DNA of 64,000 nucleotides from Leadbetterella sp964563435. Its GTDB lineage: Bacteria > Bacteroidota > Bacteroidia > Cytophagales > Spirosomataceae. Where the stretch lies: positions 17,974-81,973 of the forward strand of contig CAZLXI010000020.1 in NCBI GenBank assembly GCA_964563435.1, written 5' to 3'. Position numbers and translations under genes: made by a program. The notes under the pieces were generated by a model that had not been told where the DNA came from, did no database searches, and saw nothing but the letters and a program-made list of their open reading frames with translations. Below are positions 14,901 to 23,431 of the stretch, piece by piece; within the stretch, counting starts at the first letter, position 1, and each line of letters begins with the position of its first letter.

Positions 14901-16544
14901 ATGAAGAGACGGGACTTTATTCAATGGTCCGGGATGAGCGTAGGTGCCATTCTGGGATCTTCTATCCCTGTAATTGGCCGGCCGGTGACTTTCGAAGAAC
15001 TGCTGGAGCCTGCCGCTGACCGGGCTCTGAAAAAACGCCTGGCCGATGTGGCACTGAATGCCGCCCGGGCCAAAGGCGCCACCTATTCCGATGTACGGAT
15101 CGGCCGGTATCTGCAACAATACCTTTTTACCCGTGAAAAAAATGTACAGAACATTGCCAATGCCGAGTCGTATGGAGTAGGTATCCGGGTCATTGTTAAC
15201 GGTACCTGGGGATTTGCCGCTACGAGTGATGTGACCACAGACGGTATCGCCCGGTGTGCTGAAACGGCCGTGGCTATTGCCAAAGCCAATTCCCGCATCC
15301 AGACCGAACCCGTCAATCTTGCCGCCCAGAAAGGCGTAGGTGAGGTGATCTGGAATACCCCTATTCAAAAGAACGCTTTCCAGGTCCCTGTTCAGGAAAA
15401 AATAGACCTGCTGCTGAATGTCAATAATCAGGCCATGCAAAACGGTGCAGCTTTTGTGACCTCTAACCTTTTCCAGGTGAATGAGCAGAAGTATTTTGCC
15501 TCTACCGATGGTTCCTATATTGATCAGGATATCCACCGGATATGGCCTACCTTTACGGTGACCGTGGTAGACAAGGCAGCTGGAAAATTCAAGACCCGTG
15601 ACGCTCTCAGCTCACCGATGGGCATGGGATATGAATATATGGACGGACTGGCATCGGAGAAGATCCCCGGGCCGAACGGCCTGGTGGGCTACCGCAACTC
15701 TTACGATATGGTGGAAGACGCCATACTGGCCGCTCAACAGTCGAAGGAGAAAGTGACCGCCAGGTCGGTGGAAGCCGGGAAATATGACCTGGTGCTGGAT
15801 CCGAATCACCTGGGTCTGACTATCCATGAGTCGGTAGGTCACCCCACCGAGCTCGACAGGGTATTGGGCTATGAGGCCAACTACGCCGGAACAAGCTTTG
15901 CCACCCTGGATAAGTGGGAATCGAAATCTTTCCAGTACGGAAGCCCGTTGGTGAATATTGTGGCAGACAAGACCCAGCAGAATACACTGGGATGTGTGGG
16001 CTATGACGATGAGGGCGTTCCCTGTAAGCAATGGGACATCATTAAAGACGGCATCCTGGTAAACTACCAGGCCACGCGTGACCAGGTGGGTATCCTGGGG
16101 GAGAAGGAGTCGCATGGATGCTGCTATGCCGACGACTGGAGCTCGGTACAGTTTCAGCGTATGCCGAATGTCTCCCTGCTGCCTGGCAAGGAAAAGCTGA
16201 ATGTGAACGAAATGATCAAAGGAGTGGAGAAAGGGATCTACATCATTGGCCGGGGCTCGTATTCCATTGATCAGCAAAGGTATAATTTCCAGTTTGGCGG
16301 ACAGCTTTTCTACGAGATCAAAAACGGAGAGATTGCGGGCATGCTGGATGATGTGGCGTACCAGTCGAATACCCAGGAATTCTGGAACTCCTGTGTCCAG
16401 ATCTGCGATAAGGATGATTACCGTACTTTCGGATCGTTTTTCGATGGGAAAGGACAGCCTTCCCAGGTCAGCGCCGTCTCGCATGGTAGTTCCACTACCC
16501 GTTTCAACGGCGTAAATGTTATTAATACCGGACGAAAAATCTAA
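14901..16544 (+). CDS. tldD: TldD-family metalloprotease subunit, copy 1, with twin-arginine-like leader
   Basis: A 547-residue TldD. It begins MKRRDFIQWSG followed by a weakly hydrophobic stretch, a twin-arginine-like leader, and is longer than cytoplasmic TldD of enterobacteria. The HExxxH zinc motif is HESVGH (309-314), followed by PTELDRVLGYEANYAGTSF. A late WNSCVQICDK (Cys pair) and SHGSSTTRFNGVNV match the family's C-terminal metal-ligand and closing region. TldD with TldE forms a protease that cuts unfolded or leader-bearing peptides, for example in microcin maturation. tldE copy 1 starts 6 bases downstream. A CATCTTTG element at 14854-14861 may be its -7 box. It closely resembles the second TldD at 17997. 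Confidence 0.92.
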   Translation: MKRRDFIQWSGMSVGAILGSSIPVIGRPVTFEELLEPAADRALKKRLADVALNAARAKGATYSDVRIGRYLQQYLFTREKNVQNIANAESYGVGIRVIVNGTWGFAATSDVTTDGIARCAETAVAIAKANSRIQTEPVNLAAQKGVGEVIWNTPIQKNAFQVPVQEKIDLLLNVNNQAMQNGAAFVTSNLFQVNEQKYFASTDGSYIDQDIHRIWPTFTVTVVDKAAGKFKTRDALSSPMGMGYEYMDGLASEKIPGPNGLVGYRNSYDMVEDAILAAQQSKEKVTARSVEAGKYDLVLDPNHLGLTIHESVGHPTELDRVLGYEANYAGTSFATLDKWESKSFQYGSPLVNIVADKTQQNTLGCVGYDDEGVPCKQWDIIKDGILVNYQATRDQVGILGEKESHGCCYADDWSSVQFQRMPNVSLLPGKEKLNVNEMIKGVEKGIYIIGRGSYSIDQQRYNFQFGGQLFYEIKNGEIAGMLDDVAYQSNTQEFWNSCVQICDKDDYRTFGSFFDGKGQPSQVSAVSHGSSTTRFNGVNVINTGRKI

Positions 16545-16550
16545 ACGATC

Positions 16551-17870
16551 ATGGCAATATTAACTAAAGAAGAAGCAAAGAAAATCATAGATAAGGTTTT
16601 GTCGTATGCCAAAGCCGATGAGACTGCCGTAAGCCTGGGGGGCAGTAAAACCGGTAATATCCGGTATGCCCGGAATACGGTTTCCACCAGTGGGGAATCG
16701 ACCAACCTTTCCCTTGCCGTTACTTCGGTCTTCGGTAAAAAGTCGGGCACGGCTACCATCAATGAATTTGATGACCAGTCACTGGAAAAAACCGTACGGC
16801 GGGCAGAGGAAATTGCCCGGCTGGCGCCTGAAAACCCCGAATATGTGCCCATGCTCGGGCCGCAGAGCTATATCGAAGTAAAGGAAACCTATGCAGACAC
16901 TACGGCTGCCATTGATCCCGAATACAGGGCAAAGGCCGCACTTGACAGCATCGAGATCTGCAAAAAGAAGAACCTGACCTCGGCGGGCTACCTCGAAGAT
17001 ACCACCGGCTTCAACGCCATGGGAAACAGCAAAGGCCTTTTCCTTTATAACCGGTCTACTTCAGTAGATTTCTCCATTACGGTAAGAACCGAAGACGGGC
17101 AGGGTTCGGGCTATGCCAGCCAGGATTACAATGATGTAAGTAAGCTGAATGCCGCGGTTTCTACCGAAATAGCGGCACAGAAAGCACTGGCATCCAAAGG
17201 AGCGGTGGCGCTGGAGCCCGGGAAATATACGGTGATTCTGGAGCCCGAAGCCGCTTCTAACCTGCTTCAGGGAATGTTTCGGGGACTGGATGCCCGCAGC
17301 GCCGATGAGGGCAGGAGTTTCCTCAGCAAAAGAGGTGGCGGCACGCGTTTAGGAGAAAAGCTCTTTGATGAGCGGGTAACCGTTATTTCTGACCCTACGA
17401 ATAAGGAGATTCCTAAATCAGGTTTTGTCGGTGACGGCCGGCCGCGCGAGAAGACCACCTGGGTTGAAAAGGGTGTAGTAAAAAACCTGTCGTATTCGCG
17501 GTATTGGGCCCAAAAACAAGGGGTGAAAGACGTTCCGCCTCCAGGAGGTTTTATTATGGAAGGTGGGAATGAATCGCTGGCCGATCTGATCAAAGGAACG
17601 AAAAGGGGGATCCTGGTGACCCGCTTCTGGTATATCCGGGCGGTGGATCCGCAGACCCTCCTTTATACAGGTCTGACCCGCGACGGAACTTTTTATATCG
17701 AAGATGGCAAGATCAAGCACCCGATCAAGAACTTCCGGTTTAATGAAAGCCCCGTTATCATGTTGAATAATGTGGAGGCCATGGGTAAGCCGGTGCGTGT
17801 GGGCGGAAGCCTGGTCCCGCCGCTGAAGATCAGAGATTTTACCTTCTCCAGCCTGTCAGATGCGGTATAA
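16551..17870 (+). CDS. tldE: TldE/PmbA-family subunit, copy 1
   Basis: A 439-residue TldE/PmbA partner. It lacks the HExxxH motif, as TldE does, and shows the family's order of segments: IRYARNTVSTSGES, FGKKSGTATINEFD, LEPGKYTVILEPEAASNLL, GGRT-like RGGGTRLGEKLFDERVTV, and the end IKNFRFNESPVIMLNNV. In the known heterodimer TldE shapes the active cavity while TldD carries the zinc. It has no signal peptide, unlike its TldD partner. A good terminator follows 5 bases after the stop, closing a two-gene unit. Confidence 0.92.
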   Translation: MAILTKEEAKKIIDKVLSYAKADETAVSLGGSKTGNIRYARNTVSTSGESTNLSLAVTSVFGKKSGTATINEFDDQSLEKTVRRAEEIARLAPENPEYVPMLGPQSYIEVKETYADTTAAIDPEYRAKAALDSIEICKKKNLTSAGYLEDTTGFNAMGNSKGLFLYNRSTSVDFSITVRTEDGQGSGYASQDYNDVSKLNAAVSTEIAAQKALASKGAVALEPGKYTVILEPEAASNLLQGMFRGLDARSADEGRSFLSKRGGGTRLGEKLFDERVTVISDPTNKEIPKSGFVGDGRPREKTTWVEKGVVKNLSYSRYWAQKQGVKDVPPPGGFIMEGGNESLADLIKGTKRGILVTRFWYIRAVDPQTLLYTGLTRDGTFYIEDGKIKHPIKNFRFNESPVIMLNNVEAMGKPVRVGGSLVPPLKIRDFTFSSLSDAV

Positions 17871-17874
17871 ATAC

Positions 17875-17914
17875 AATAAACACGGAAGTCACTGCCTTTC
17901 GTGTTTATTTTTTT
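17875..17914 (+). terminator. Terminator between the two tldD-tldE pairs
   Basis: AATAAACACG (17875-17884) pairs with CGTGTTTATT (17900-17909), extended inside by GAAG/CTTT, and a T run continues to 17914. It separates the first pair from the operon starting at 17997. Confidence 0.85.
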
Positions 17915-17996
17915 GCCTTTTATCACTTTTTACCCTGTTCTGATGATAATAAGTAAAAGGGCCTTGATTAAATTTATTGGTTAAACAATACAAACA

Positions 17997-19631
17997 TTGA
18001 AAAGAAGAGACTTTATCCAACTATCGGGGCTGGGGATCGGAGGAATGATGATGATCCCTACACTCGGCCATGCGGTATCTCCCGAATCGTTCCTGGATTC
18101 AGGGATAGATGTGGCCGTGAAAAAACGCCTGGCCGATGCGGCGCTTAATGCGGCGAAATCGAAGGGTGCTACCTATACCGATGTCCGTATCGGACGCTAC
18201 CTGAACCAGTTTGTCATCACCCGCGAAAACAAAGTGCAGAACATTGTCAACACCGAATCATACGGAGTAGGAGTACGGGTGATCGCTGACGGCTGTTGGG
18301 GCTTTGCTGCCATTGTGGATGCCAAAACAGAAAAAGATACGGCAAAAGCGGCGGAAGAAGCGGTGGCCATTGCCAAAGCCAACGCCAGGCTGATGAAAAG
18401 CCCGGTTATCCTGGCCCCGCAAAAGGGCTTTGGAGAGGTGAACTGGAAAGCGCCGATCAAACGAAATGCGTTTGAAGTGCCTATCCAGGAAAAGGTGGAC
18501 CTGCTGCTGGGTGTTAATGATGCTGCCATGAAGAACGGAGCCAATTATGTGAACTCCATTTTGTTTATGGTGAATGAGCAGAAGTACTTTGCTTCTACCG
18601 ACGGCTCTTACATTGACCAGGATATCCACCGTATGTGGCCCATTTTTGCTGTTACCTGTATCGATCCCCAAACCGGGAAGTTCGAGACCCGCCAGTCGCT
18701 GAGCGCACCTATGGGAATGGGCTACGATTATCTTCAGGTGAACCCGGCCGACAAGGTAACCGGCATCACTACCCGCTACAATATGGGCTACGATATGCTC
18801 GAAGATGTGGTGGCCGCCGCTCATCAGGCCAAAGAAAAGCTTTCTGCCAAATCGGTGGAAGCCGGAAAATACGACCTGGTGCTGGATCCTTCTCACTTGT
18901 GGCTCACCATTCATGAATCGGTGGGCCATCCGCTGGAGCTGGACCGTGTGCTGGGCTACGAAGCCAATTTTGCCGGTACCTCCTTCGCCACTTTAGATAA
19001 GTTGAAGTCGGGTAACTTTAACTATGGCAGCCCTCAGGTGACGCTTTTTGCCGATAAAACGCAGGAAGGTTCATTAGGTGCAGTGGGCTGGGATGATGAA
19101 GGGGTGCAGACCAAACGCTGGGACCTGGTGAAAGACGGTACACTGGTCAACTACCAGGCCATCCGCGACCAGGTGCATATCTTAGGGGAAAATGAATCGC
19201 ACGGCTGTTGTTATGGCGACAGCTGGAGCTCAGTGCAGTTCCAGCGTATGCCGAACGTTTCTCTTGCACCGGGTAAAACGCCTCTCTCGGTGAAAGAGAT
19301 GATCAAAGATGTGAAAAAAGGTATTTATGTTATCGGAGACGGGTCGTTTTCCATTGACCAGCAGCGTTATAATTTTCAGTTTGGCGGGCAGCTGTTTTAT
19401 GAGATCAAAGACGGCGAGATCGCGGGTATGCTGAAAGACGTAGCATATCAGTCGAATACGCAGGAATTCTGGAATTCGTGTGTACAGGTTTGTGATGAGA
19501 AAGACTTCCGCCTGGGCGGCTCTTTCTTTGACGGGAAAGGGCAGCCCTCGCAGTCCAGCGCCGTTTCTCATGGAAGTTCCACCACGCGTTTCAATGGGGT
19601 CAATGTGATTAATACCGCTCGTAAAATTTGA
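17997..19631 (+). CDS. tldD: TldD-family metalloprotease subunit, copy 2, with twin-arginine-like leader
   Basis: A 544-residue paralogue of the TldD at 14901, colinear throughout. It opens MKRRDFIQLSGLGIGGMMM, again a twin-arginine-like leader; the zinc motif is HESVGH (306-311) and the C-terminus has WNSCVQVCDEKD and the same SHGSSTTRFNGVNVINT ending. The start is TTG at 17997; the product aligns with copy 1 from the first residue. It heads the long operon that runs into DUF4159, MoxR, DUF58, BatA-like and DUF4175 genes. TAAATTTA at 17969-17976 is a possible -7 box, without a clear -33 element. Confidence 0.92.
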   Translation: MKRRDFIQLSGLGIGGMMMIPTLGHAVSPESFLDSGIDVAVKKRLADAALNAAKSKGATYTDVRIGRYLNQFVITRENKVQNIVNTESYGVGVRVIADGCWGFAAIVDAKTEKDTAKAAEEAVAIAKANARLMKSPVILAPQKGFGEVNWKAPIKRNAFEVPIQEKVDLLLGVNDAAMKNGANYVNSILFMVNEQKYFASTDGSYIDQDIHRMWPIFAVTCIDPQTGKFETRQSLSAPMGMGYDYLQVNPADKVTGITTRYNMGYDMLEDVVAAAHQAKEKLSAKSVEAGKYDLVLDPSHLWLTIHESVGHPLELDRVLGYEANFAGTSFATLDKLKSGNFNYGSPQVTLFADKTQEGSLGAVGWDDEGVQTKRWDLVKDGTLVNYQAIRDQVHILGENESHGCCYGDSWSSVQFQRMPNVSLAPGKTPLSVKEMIKDVKKGIYVIGDGSFSIDQQRYNFQFGGQLFYEIKDGEIAGMLKDVAYQSNTQEFWNSCVQVCDEKDFRLGGSFFDGKGQPSQSSAVSHGSSTTRFNGVNVINTARKI

Positions 19632-19636
19632 ATATC

Positions 19637-20974
19637 ATGTCAGTAATATTATCAGAAGCAGAGGCCAGAGCGCTGCTTGAAAAAGTCATAAAGCTCTCCC
19701 GGGCAGACGAATGTTTTGTCAATTTACAGGGGGGGATCCGGGGAAATATCCGCTATGCCAGGAACGAGGTTTCCACCAGCGGCAGCCTGATCAACAAAAA
19801 CCTGGTGGTGCAGTCGGCCTTCGGAAAGAAGGTGGGAGTGGCCACCATTGATGAATTTGATGATGCATCGCTGGAAAAGGTGGTACGGCGGGCTGAGGAA
19901 CTGGCCCGCCTTGCCCCTGAGAATCCCGAATATATGGGGGTTCTGGAACCCCAGCAGTACGGAAAATCGACCGGGTATTTTGAGTCAACGGCGGCCATCA
20001 CGCCCGAAGTACGTGCCAACGCCGTAGCTAAAAGCCTGGCACTTTCTGATCAGAGCCAGCTTACTTCGGCCGGGTTTCTTGAAAACCAGGCCGGCTTCTC
20101 CGCTTTGATGAACTCCAAAGGCCTCTTTGCCTACTATCCCAGCACGCAGGTGAACTTTTCGCTCACGGTGCGAACCGATGACGGCACAGGATCAGGGTAT
20201 GTGATCCGGGGATATAACGACTTTTCCCGGCTGGATACAGAGGCCGCCACACGCATAGCCGTGCAGAAAGCCCGGGGATCGGTGGATGCAAAAGCCCTTG
20301 AACCCGGCAAGTATACGGTGATCCTGGAGCCCACAGCGGCATCGGTATTGCTCGAAAGCCTTTATTTTGATATGGATGCCCGGGGAGCTGATGAGGGAAG
20401 GTCTTCTTTCAGTAAGCCGGGAGGCAAAACCCGGCTGGGCGAGAAGATCCTGGATGAGCGGGTGACCATTTATTCCGACCCCTCACATCCCGACCTGCCC
20501 GCTTCACCGTGGTCAGGCGACGGCCAGCCCCAGGGCAAGGTCACCTGGATCGAGAAAGGTGTGGTAAAGAACCTGGCGTACTCGCGCTACTGGGCACAGC
20601 AGAAAGGCGTCAAACCTCTGCCTTTTCCTGGCAATATGATCATGGAAGGGGGGACGGCCAGCCTGGAAGAGATGATCAAAGATACGAAAAGGGGGATCCT
20701 GGTGACCAAGTTGTGGTATATCCGCCCGGTAGATCCGCAGACGCTGCTCCTGACCGGTCTCACACGTGACGGCACGTTTTATATTGAAGACGGAAAGATC
20801 AGGCACCCGATCAAGAATTTTCGTTTTAATGAAAGCCCGATCATCATGCTGAACAACCTGGAAACCCTGGGTAAGCCCGAGCGGGTGGTCAGCACTGAGT
20901 CGGACCAAAGTTATATGGTGCCACCGATGAAGATCAGGGAGTTTACGTTCTCTTCCCTGTCTGACGCGGTGTAA
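19637..20974 (+). CDS. tldE: TldE/PmbA-family subunit, copy 2
   Basis: A 445-residue paralogue of the TldE at 16551, sharing IRYARNEVSTSGS, FGKKVGVATIDEFDD, LEPGKYTVILEPTAAS, the GGKTRLGEKILDERVTIYSD segment and the end IKNFRFNESPIIMLNN. It has no zinc motif and no signal peptide. I chose the ATG at 19637 rather than an in-frame TTG at 19628 that overlaps the tldD stop; with the ATG the start aligns with copy 1 (MSVILSEAEA against MAILTKEEA). The DUF4159 gene starts 18 bases after the stop. Confidence 0.92.
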   Translation: MSVILSEAEARALLEKVIKLSRADECFVNLQGGIRGNIRYARNEVSTSGSLINKNLVVQSAFGKKVGVATIDEFDDASLEKVVRRAEELARLAPENPEYMGVLEPQQYGKSTGYFESTAAITPEVRANAVAKSLALSDQSQLTSAGFLENQAGFSALMNSKGLFAYYPSTQVNFSLTVRTDDGTGSGYVIRGYNDFSRLDTEAATRIAVQKARGSVDAKALEPGKYTVILEPTAASVLLESLYFDMDARGADEGRSSFSKPGGKTRLGEKILDERVTIYSDPSHPDLPASPWSGDGQPQGKVTWIEKGVVKNLAYSRYWAQQKGVKPLPFPGNMIMEGGTASLEEMIKDTKRGILVTKLWYIRPVDPQTLLLTGLTRDGTFYIEDGKIRHPIKNFRFNESPIIMLNNLETLGKPERVVSTESDQSYMVPPMKIREFTFSSLSDAV

Positions 20975-20992
20975 AGTAAACTTTAATGACTT

Positions 20993-21607
20993 TTGAAACC
21001 TTTCGTTTTTAGCAGAATACAGTACACATCAGGGAATTGGGATACGGATCAGCGTATGCCTTCCAACCTCCTGCATTCCCTGGTAGAGTACACTACCATT
21101 CCCGTTGATGAAAAGGAGAAGGTGGTGCAACTGAGCAGTAACGAGATCTTCAAAAGTCATTTCTGTTACCTGAGCGGCCATAAGCTGGTCGAGTTTTCGT
21201 CTGAAGAGCGGGATCATTTCAGAAGATACGTGCAGAACGGGGGCTTTGTGTTTGTGGACGATTGCAACCACGATATCGACGGTCTTTTTGCCAAATCATT
21301 CGAGCAGGAAATGGCCCGGACCTTCGGCCAGGAAGCCCTGCGTAAAATACCGAATGATCATCCGCTATATACCTGTTTTTTTGAGTTTGAGGGGCCGCCT
21401 ACTACCAGTTTTGAGCTGAATGGCTGGGGCGACGACCTGGTGCATGACTACCTGAAGGCGATAGAAGTAAACGGCCGGCCGGGCGTGCTTTACAGCAATA
21501 AAGATTACGGGTGCGAGTGGGATTATGATTTTAGAAACAAACGCTGGCTCATGGAGGATAACACTAAATTCGGAGTCAATATCATTAAGTACGCATTAAC
21601 GGTTTGA
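20993..21607 (+). CDS. DUF4159 domain protein
   Basis: A 204-residue protein matching DUF4159: N-terminal FSRIQYTSGNWDTDQRMPSNLLHSL, the central RRYVQNGGFVFVDDCNHD with the typical GGF(V/L)xxDD pattern, DHPLYTCFFEF, and the final DYGCEWDYD...FGVNIIKYAL. The fold resembles a glutamine-amidotransferase-like Rossmann domain, with no obvious catalytic triad. DUF4159 proteins are repeatedly found beside MoxR, DUF58 and BatA genes. There is no signal peptide, whereas many DUF4159 proteins have one. The start is TTG and the stop overlaps the next start by 4 bases. Confidence 0.85.
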   Translation: MKPFVFSRIQYTSGNWDTDQRMPSNLLHSLVEYTTIPVDEKEKVVQLSSNEIFKSHFCYLSGHKLVEFSSEERDHFRRYVQNGGFVFVDDCNHDIDGLFAKSFEQEMARTFGQEALRKIPNDHPLYTCFFEFEGPPTTSFELNGWGDDLVHDYLKAIEVNGRPGVLYSNKDYGCEWDYDFRNKRWLMEDNTKFGVNIIKYALTV

Positions 21608-22575
21608 AAACATTGGAGCATTACAAAGGTCTGGTGGCAAAGCTGCCCGAATTAAAAAAAGAGATCGCTAAGGTGATCGTAGGGCAGGAAGAAGCCATTG
21701 AGGAGATCATGATCGCCCTGCTGGCGGGCGGGCATTGTCTGCTGGAAGGCGTGCCTGGGCTGGCCAAGACATTAATGGTGAAGACCCTGTCTGATGCGCT
21801 GGAGATGAAATTCAAGCGTATCCAGTTTACACCCGACCTGATGCCTGGCGACATTATCGGTACGGAGGTGATGGAAGAAGAGGCCGGCCGAAAGTACTTC
21901 CGGTTTACTCAGGGGCCTGTTTTTGCCAATATCGTTCTGGCAGACGAGATCAACCGTACCCCCCCGAAAACGCAGTCGGCCCTGTTGGAGGCCATGCAGG
22001 AGTATAAAGTAACCTATTCAGGAACTACCCACGCCCTGCCAGTGCCGTTTTTCATTATTGCCACCCAGAACCCCATCGAGCAGGCCGGTACGTATCCGCT
22101 GCCCGAGGCGCAGCTCGACCGTTTCCTGCTGTACATAAGACTGGGCTATCCTTCCGAGCAGGAAGAACTCCTGGTATTGAAAAATACAACGGGAGTAAAG
22201 AAAGAAGATATAACCAACGTACTGTCGGGCGGAGAGATCCTGGAGTTGCAGCAGCTCACCCGGCAGGTACACATCAGCGATGAGCTGGCGGAAAGAATTA
22301 ATACGCTGGTACGCTCTACACGGCCGGAAGGCAGCCCTTCGGCGTTCGTGAAGCAATGGTGTGAATGGGGAGCGGGCCCCCGGGCCGGTCAGGCGCTGGT
22401 TTTGTGCTCCAAGGCCCGGGCGGTGTTGAACGGTCGTTTTTCGGTGATCCCGGAAGACATAGAAACACTGGCTTTTCCTGTGCTGAGACACCGGATAGCA
22501 CTGAATTTTAAGGCGGAAGCGGAAGGTATCACTGCCGATCGTGTGATAGAGGAGCTGACTCATGGACACCGCTGA
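21604..22575 (+). CDS. MoxR-family AAA+ ATPase
   Basis: A 323-residue MoxR ATPase. Walker A is GVPGLAKT (49-56), Walker B IVLADEINRTPPKTQSALLEAMQE, sensor 1 is in FIIATQNPIEQAGTYPLPEAQLDRFL, and a small C-terminal helical lid follows (GPRAGQALVLCSKARAVLNGR). MoxR proteins act as chaperones that insert cofactors or activate partner proteins, usually with a von Willebrand A partner. Here the partner candidates are the next DUF58 and BatA-like genes. It starts with TTG overlapping DUF4159 and overlaps DUF58 by 14 bases. Confidence 0.94.
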   Translation: MKTLEHYKGLVAKLPELKKEIAKVIVGQEEAIEEIMIALLAGGHCLLEGVPGLAKTLMVKTLSDALEMKFKRIQFTPDLMPGDIIGTEVMEEEAGRKYFRFTQGPVFANIVLADEINRTPPKTQSALLEAMQEYKVTYSGTTHALPVPFFIIATQNPIEQAGTYPLPEAQLDRFLLYIRLGYPSEQEELLVLKNTTGVKKEDITNVLSGGEILELQQLTRQVHISDELAERINTLVRSTRPEGSPSAFVKQWCEWGAGPRAGQALVLCSKARAVLNGRFSVIPEDIETLAFPVLRHRIALNFKAEAEGITADRVIEELTHGHR

Positions 22576-23431
22576 GCTCATCCGGCTGAATAATCTTCAA
22601 CTGGCCGCCCGGGTGGTCAGTGACCGCCTTTTGCTGGGCGTTCATCAGAGCCGGCGCACCGGTACAGGAACGGAATTTGAACAATACCGGCCCTGGTTTC
22701 CGGGTGATGACCTCCGGCGGGTAGACTGGAAGTTGTACGCCCGTTCGGGGCGTTACCTCGTGAAGGAGTCGGCTACGGAAAGTCACCTGCACATCCGGAT
22801 GATCCTGGACCTCTCCGGCTCCATGAATTATACCGAAGCCGGAGTGAGCCGGCTTGATTACGCTAAGATACTGCTGGCTTCCCTGGCCTATATGGGGTAC
22901 CGGCAAAATGACCCCCTGAGCTTCTATACCTTAAAAGAAGAAGGTTTGGAGCTTCTCGTAAAAGAGGGTAAGAACTCATTTTACCGGATACTGTATCAGC
23001 TCGAAAATGCCGTAGCCGGGGGGGAGGGGGGCGACGGGCATGCGCGCTTTCCCGAGTTTCAACATAAGCAAAAAGAGCTGCTGATCCTGGTTTCAGATCT
23101 TTTGCAGGCCGGGGGTGAATGGGTGAACCTCGTCAAAAAAGCAGCGTCGCCGCACCGGCAGATCCTGATCTTCCAGGTGTTGGGTCAGCAGGAGCTGGAC
23201 TTTAACCTGGAGGGTTTTTACCGGTTTAAAGACCTGGAAACCGGCAGGGAACTGGAGCTGGAAGCCGAAAGTGTACAAAGAGAATTCCGGAAGGCGTTTA
23301 ACGGGTACCTGTCCGGGCTGGAAGAAGATCTTCGGCTTCCTGATGTTCACCTGGTGCGGGCATCGCTTAATATGCCGCTGGCCGGGGTGATCGCAGACGC
23401 ACTAAAAACAATAAGCCGATGGAATTCCTGA
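22562..23431 (+). CDS. DUF58 protein (von Willebrand A-like partner of MoxR)
   Basis: A 289-residue DUF58 protein. The diagnostic GTGTEFEQYRPWFPGDDLRRVDWKLYARSG segment lies near residues 35-65, followed by MILDLSGSMNY, which retains the DxSxS of a metal-ion-dependent adhesion site. The C-terminal half keeps the alpha/beta pattern of a von Willebrand A fold. DUF58 proteins accompany MoxR ATPases and are thought to be their substrates or adaptors. No membrane helix is present. Overlaps of 14 bases upstream and 13 downstream imply coupled translation. Confidence 0.92.
   Translation: MDTAELIRLNNLQLAARVVSDRLLLGVHQSRRTGTGTEFEQYRPWFPGDDLRRVDWKLYARSGRYLVKESATESHLHIRMILDLSGSMNYTEAGVSRLDYAKILLASLAYMGYRQNDPLSFYTLKEEGLELLVKEGKNSFYRILYQLENAVAGGEGGDGHARFPEFQHKQKELLILVSDLLQAGGEWVNLVKKAASPHRQILIFQVLGQQELDFNLEGFYRFKDLETGRELELEAESVQREFRKAFNGYLSGLEEDLRLPDVHLVRASLNMPLAGVIADALKTISRWNS

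Noticed and set aside
15612..16484. Long open frame antisense to tldD copy 1 (about 290 codons)
   Set aside because: It mirrors the codon pattern of tldD, has no recognisable domain and no promoter or start context.
14901..20974. RiPP (microcin-like) biosynthetic gene cluster because of TldD/TldE
   Set aside because: No YcaO, radical-SAM or precursor peptide gene was found nearby; the exporter at 4534-6782 is not adjacent.
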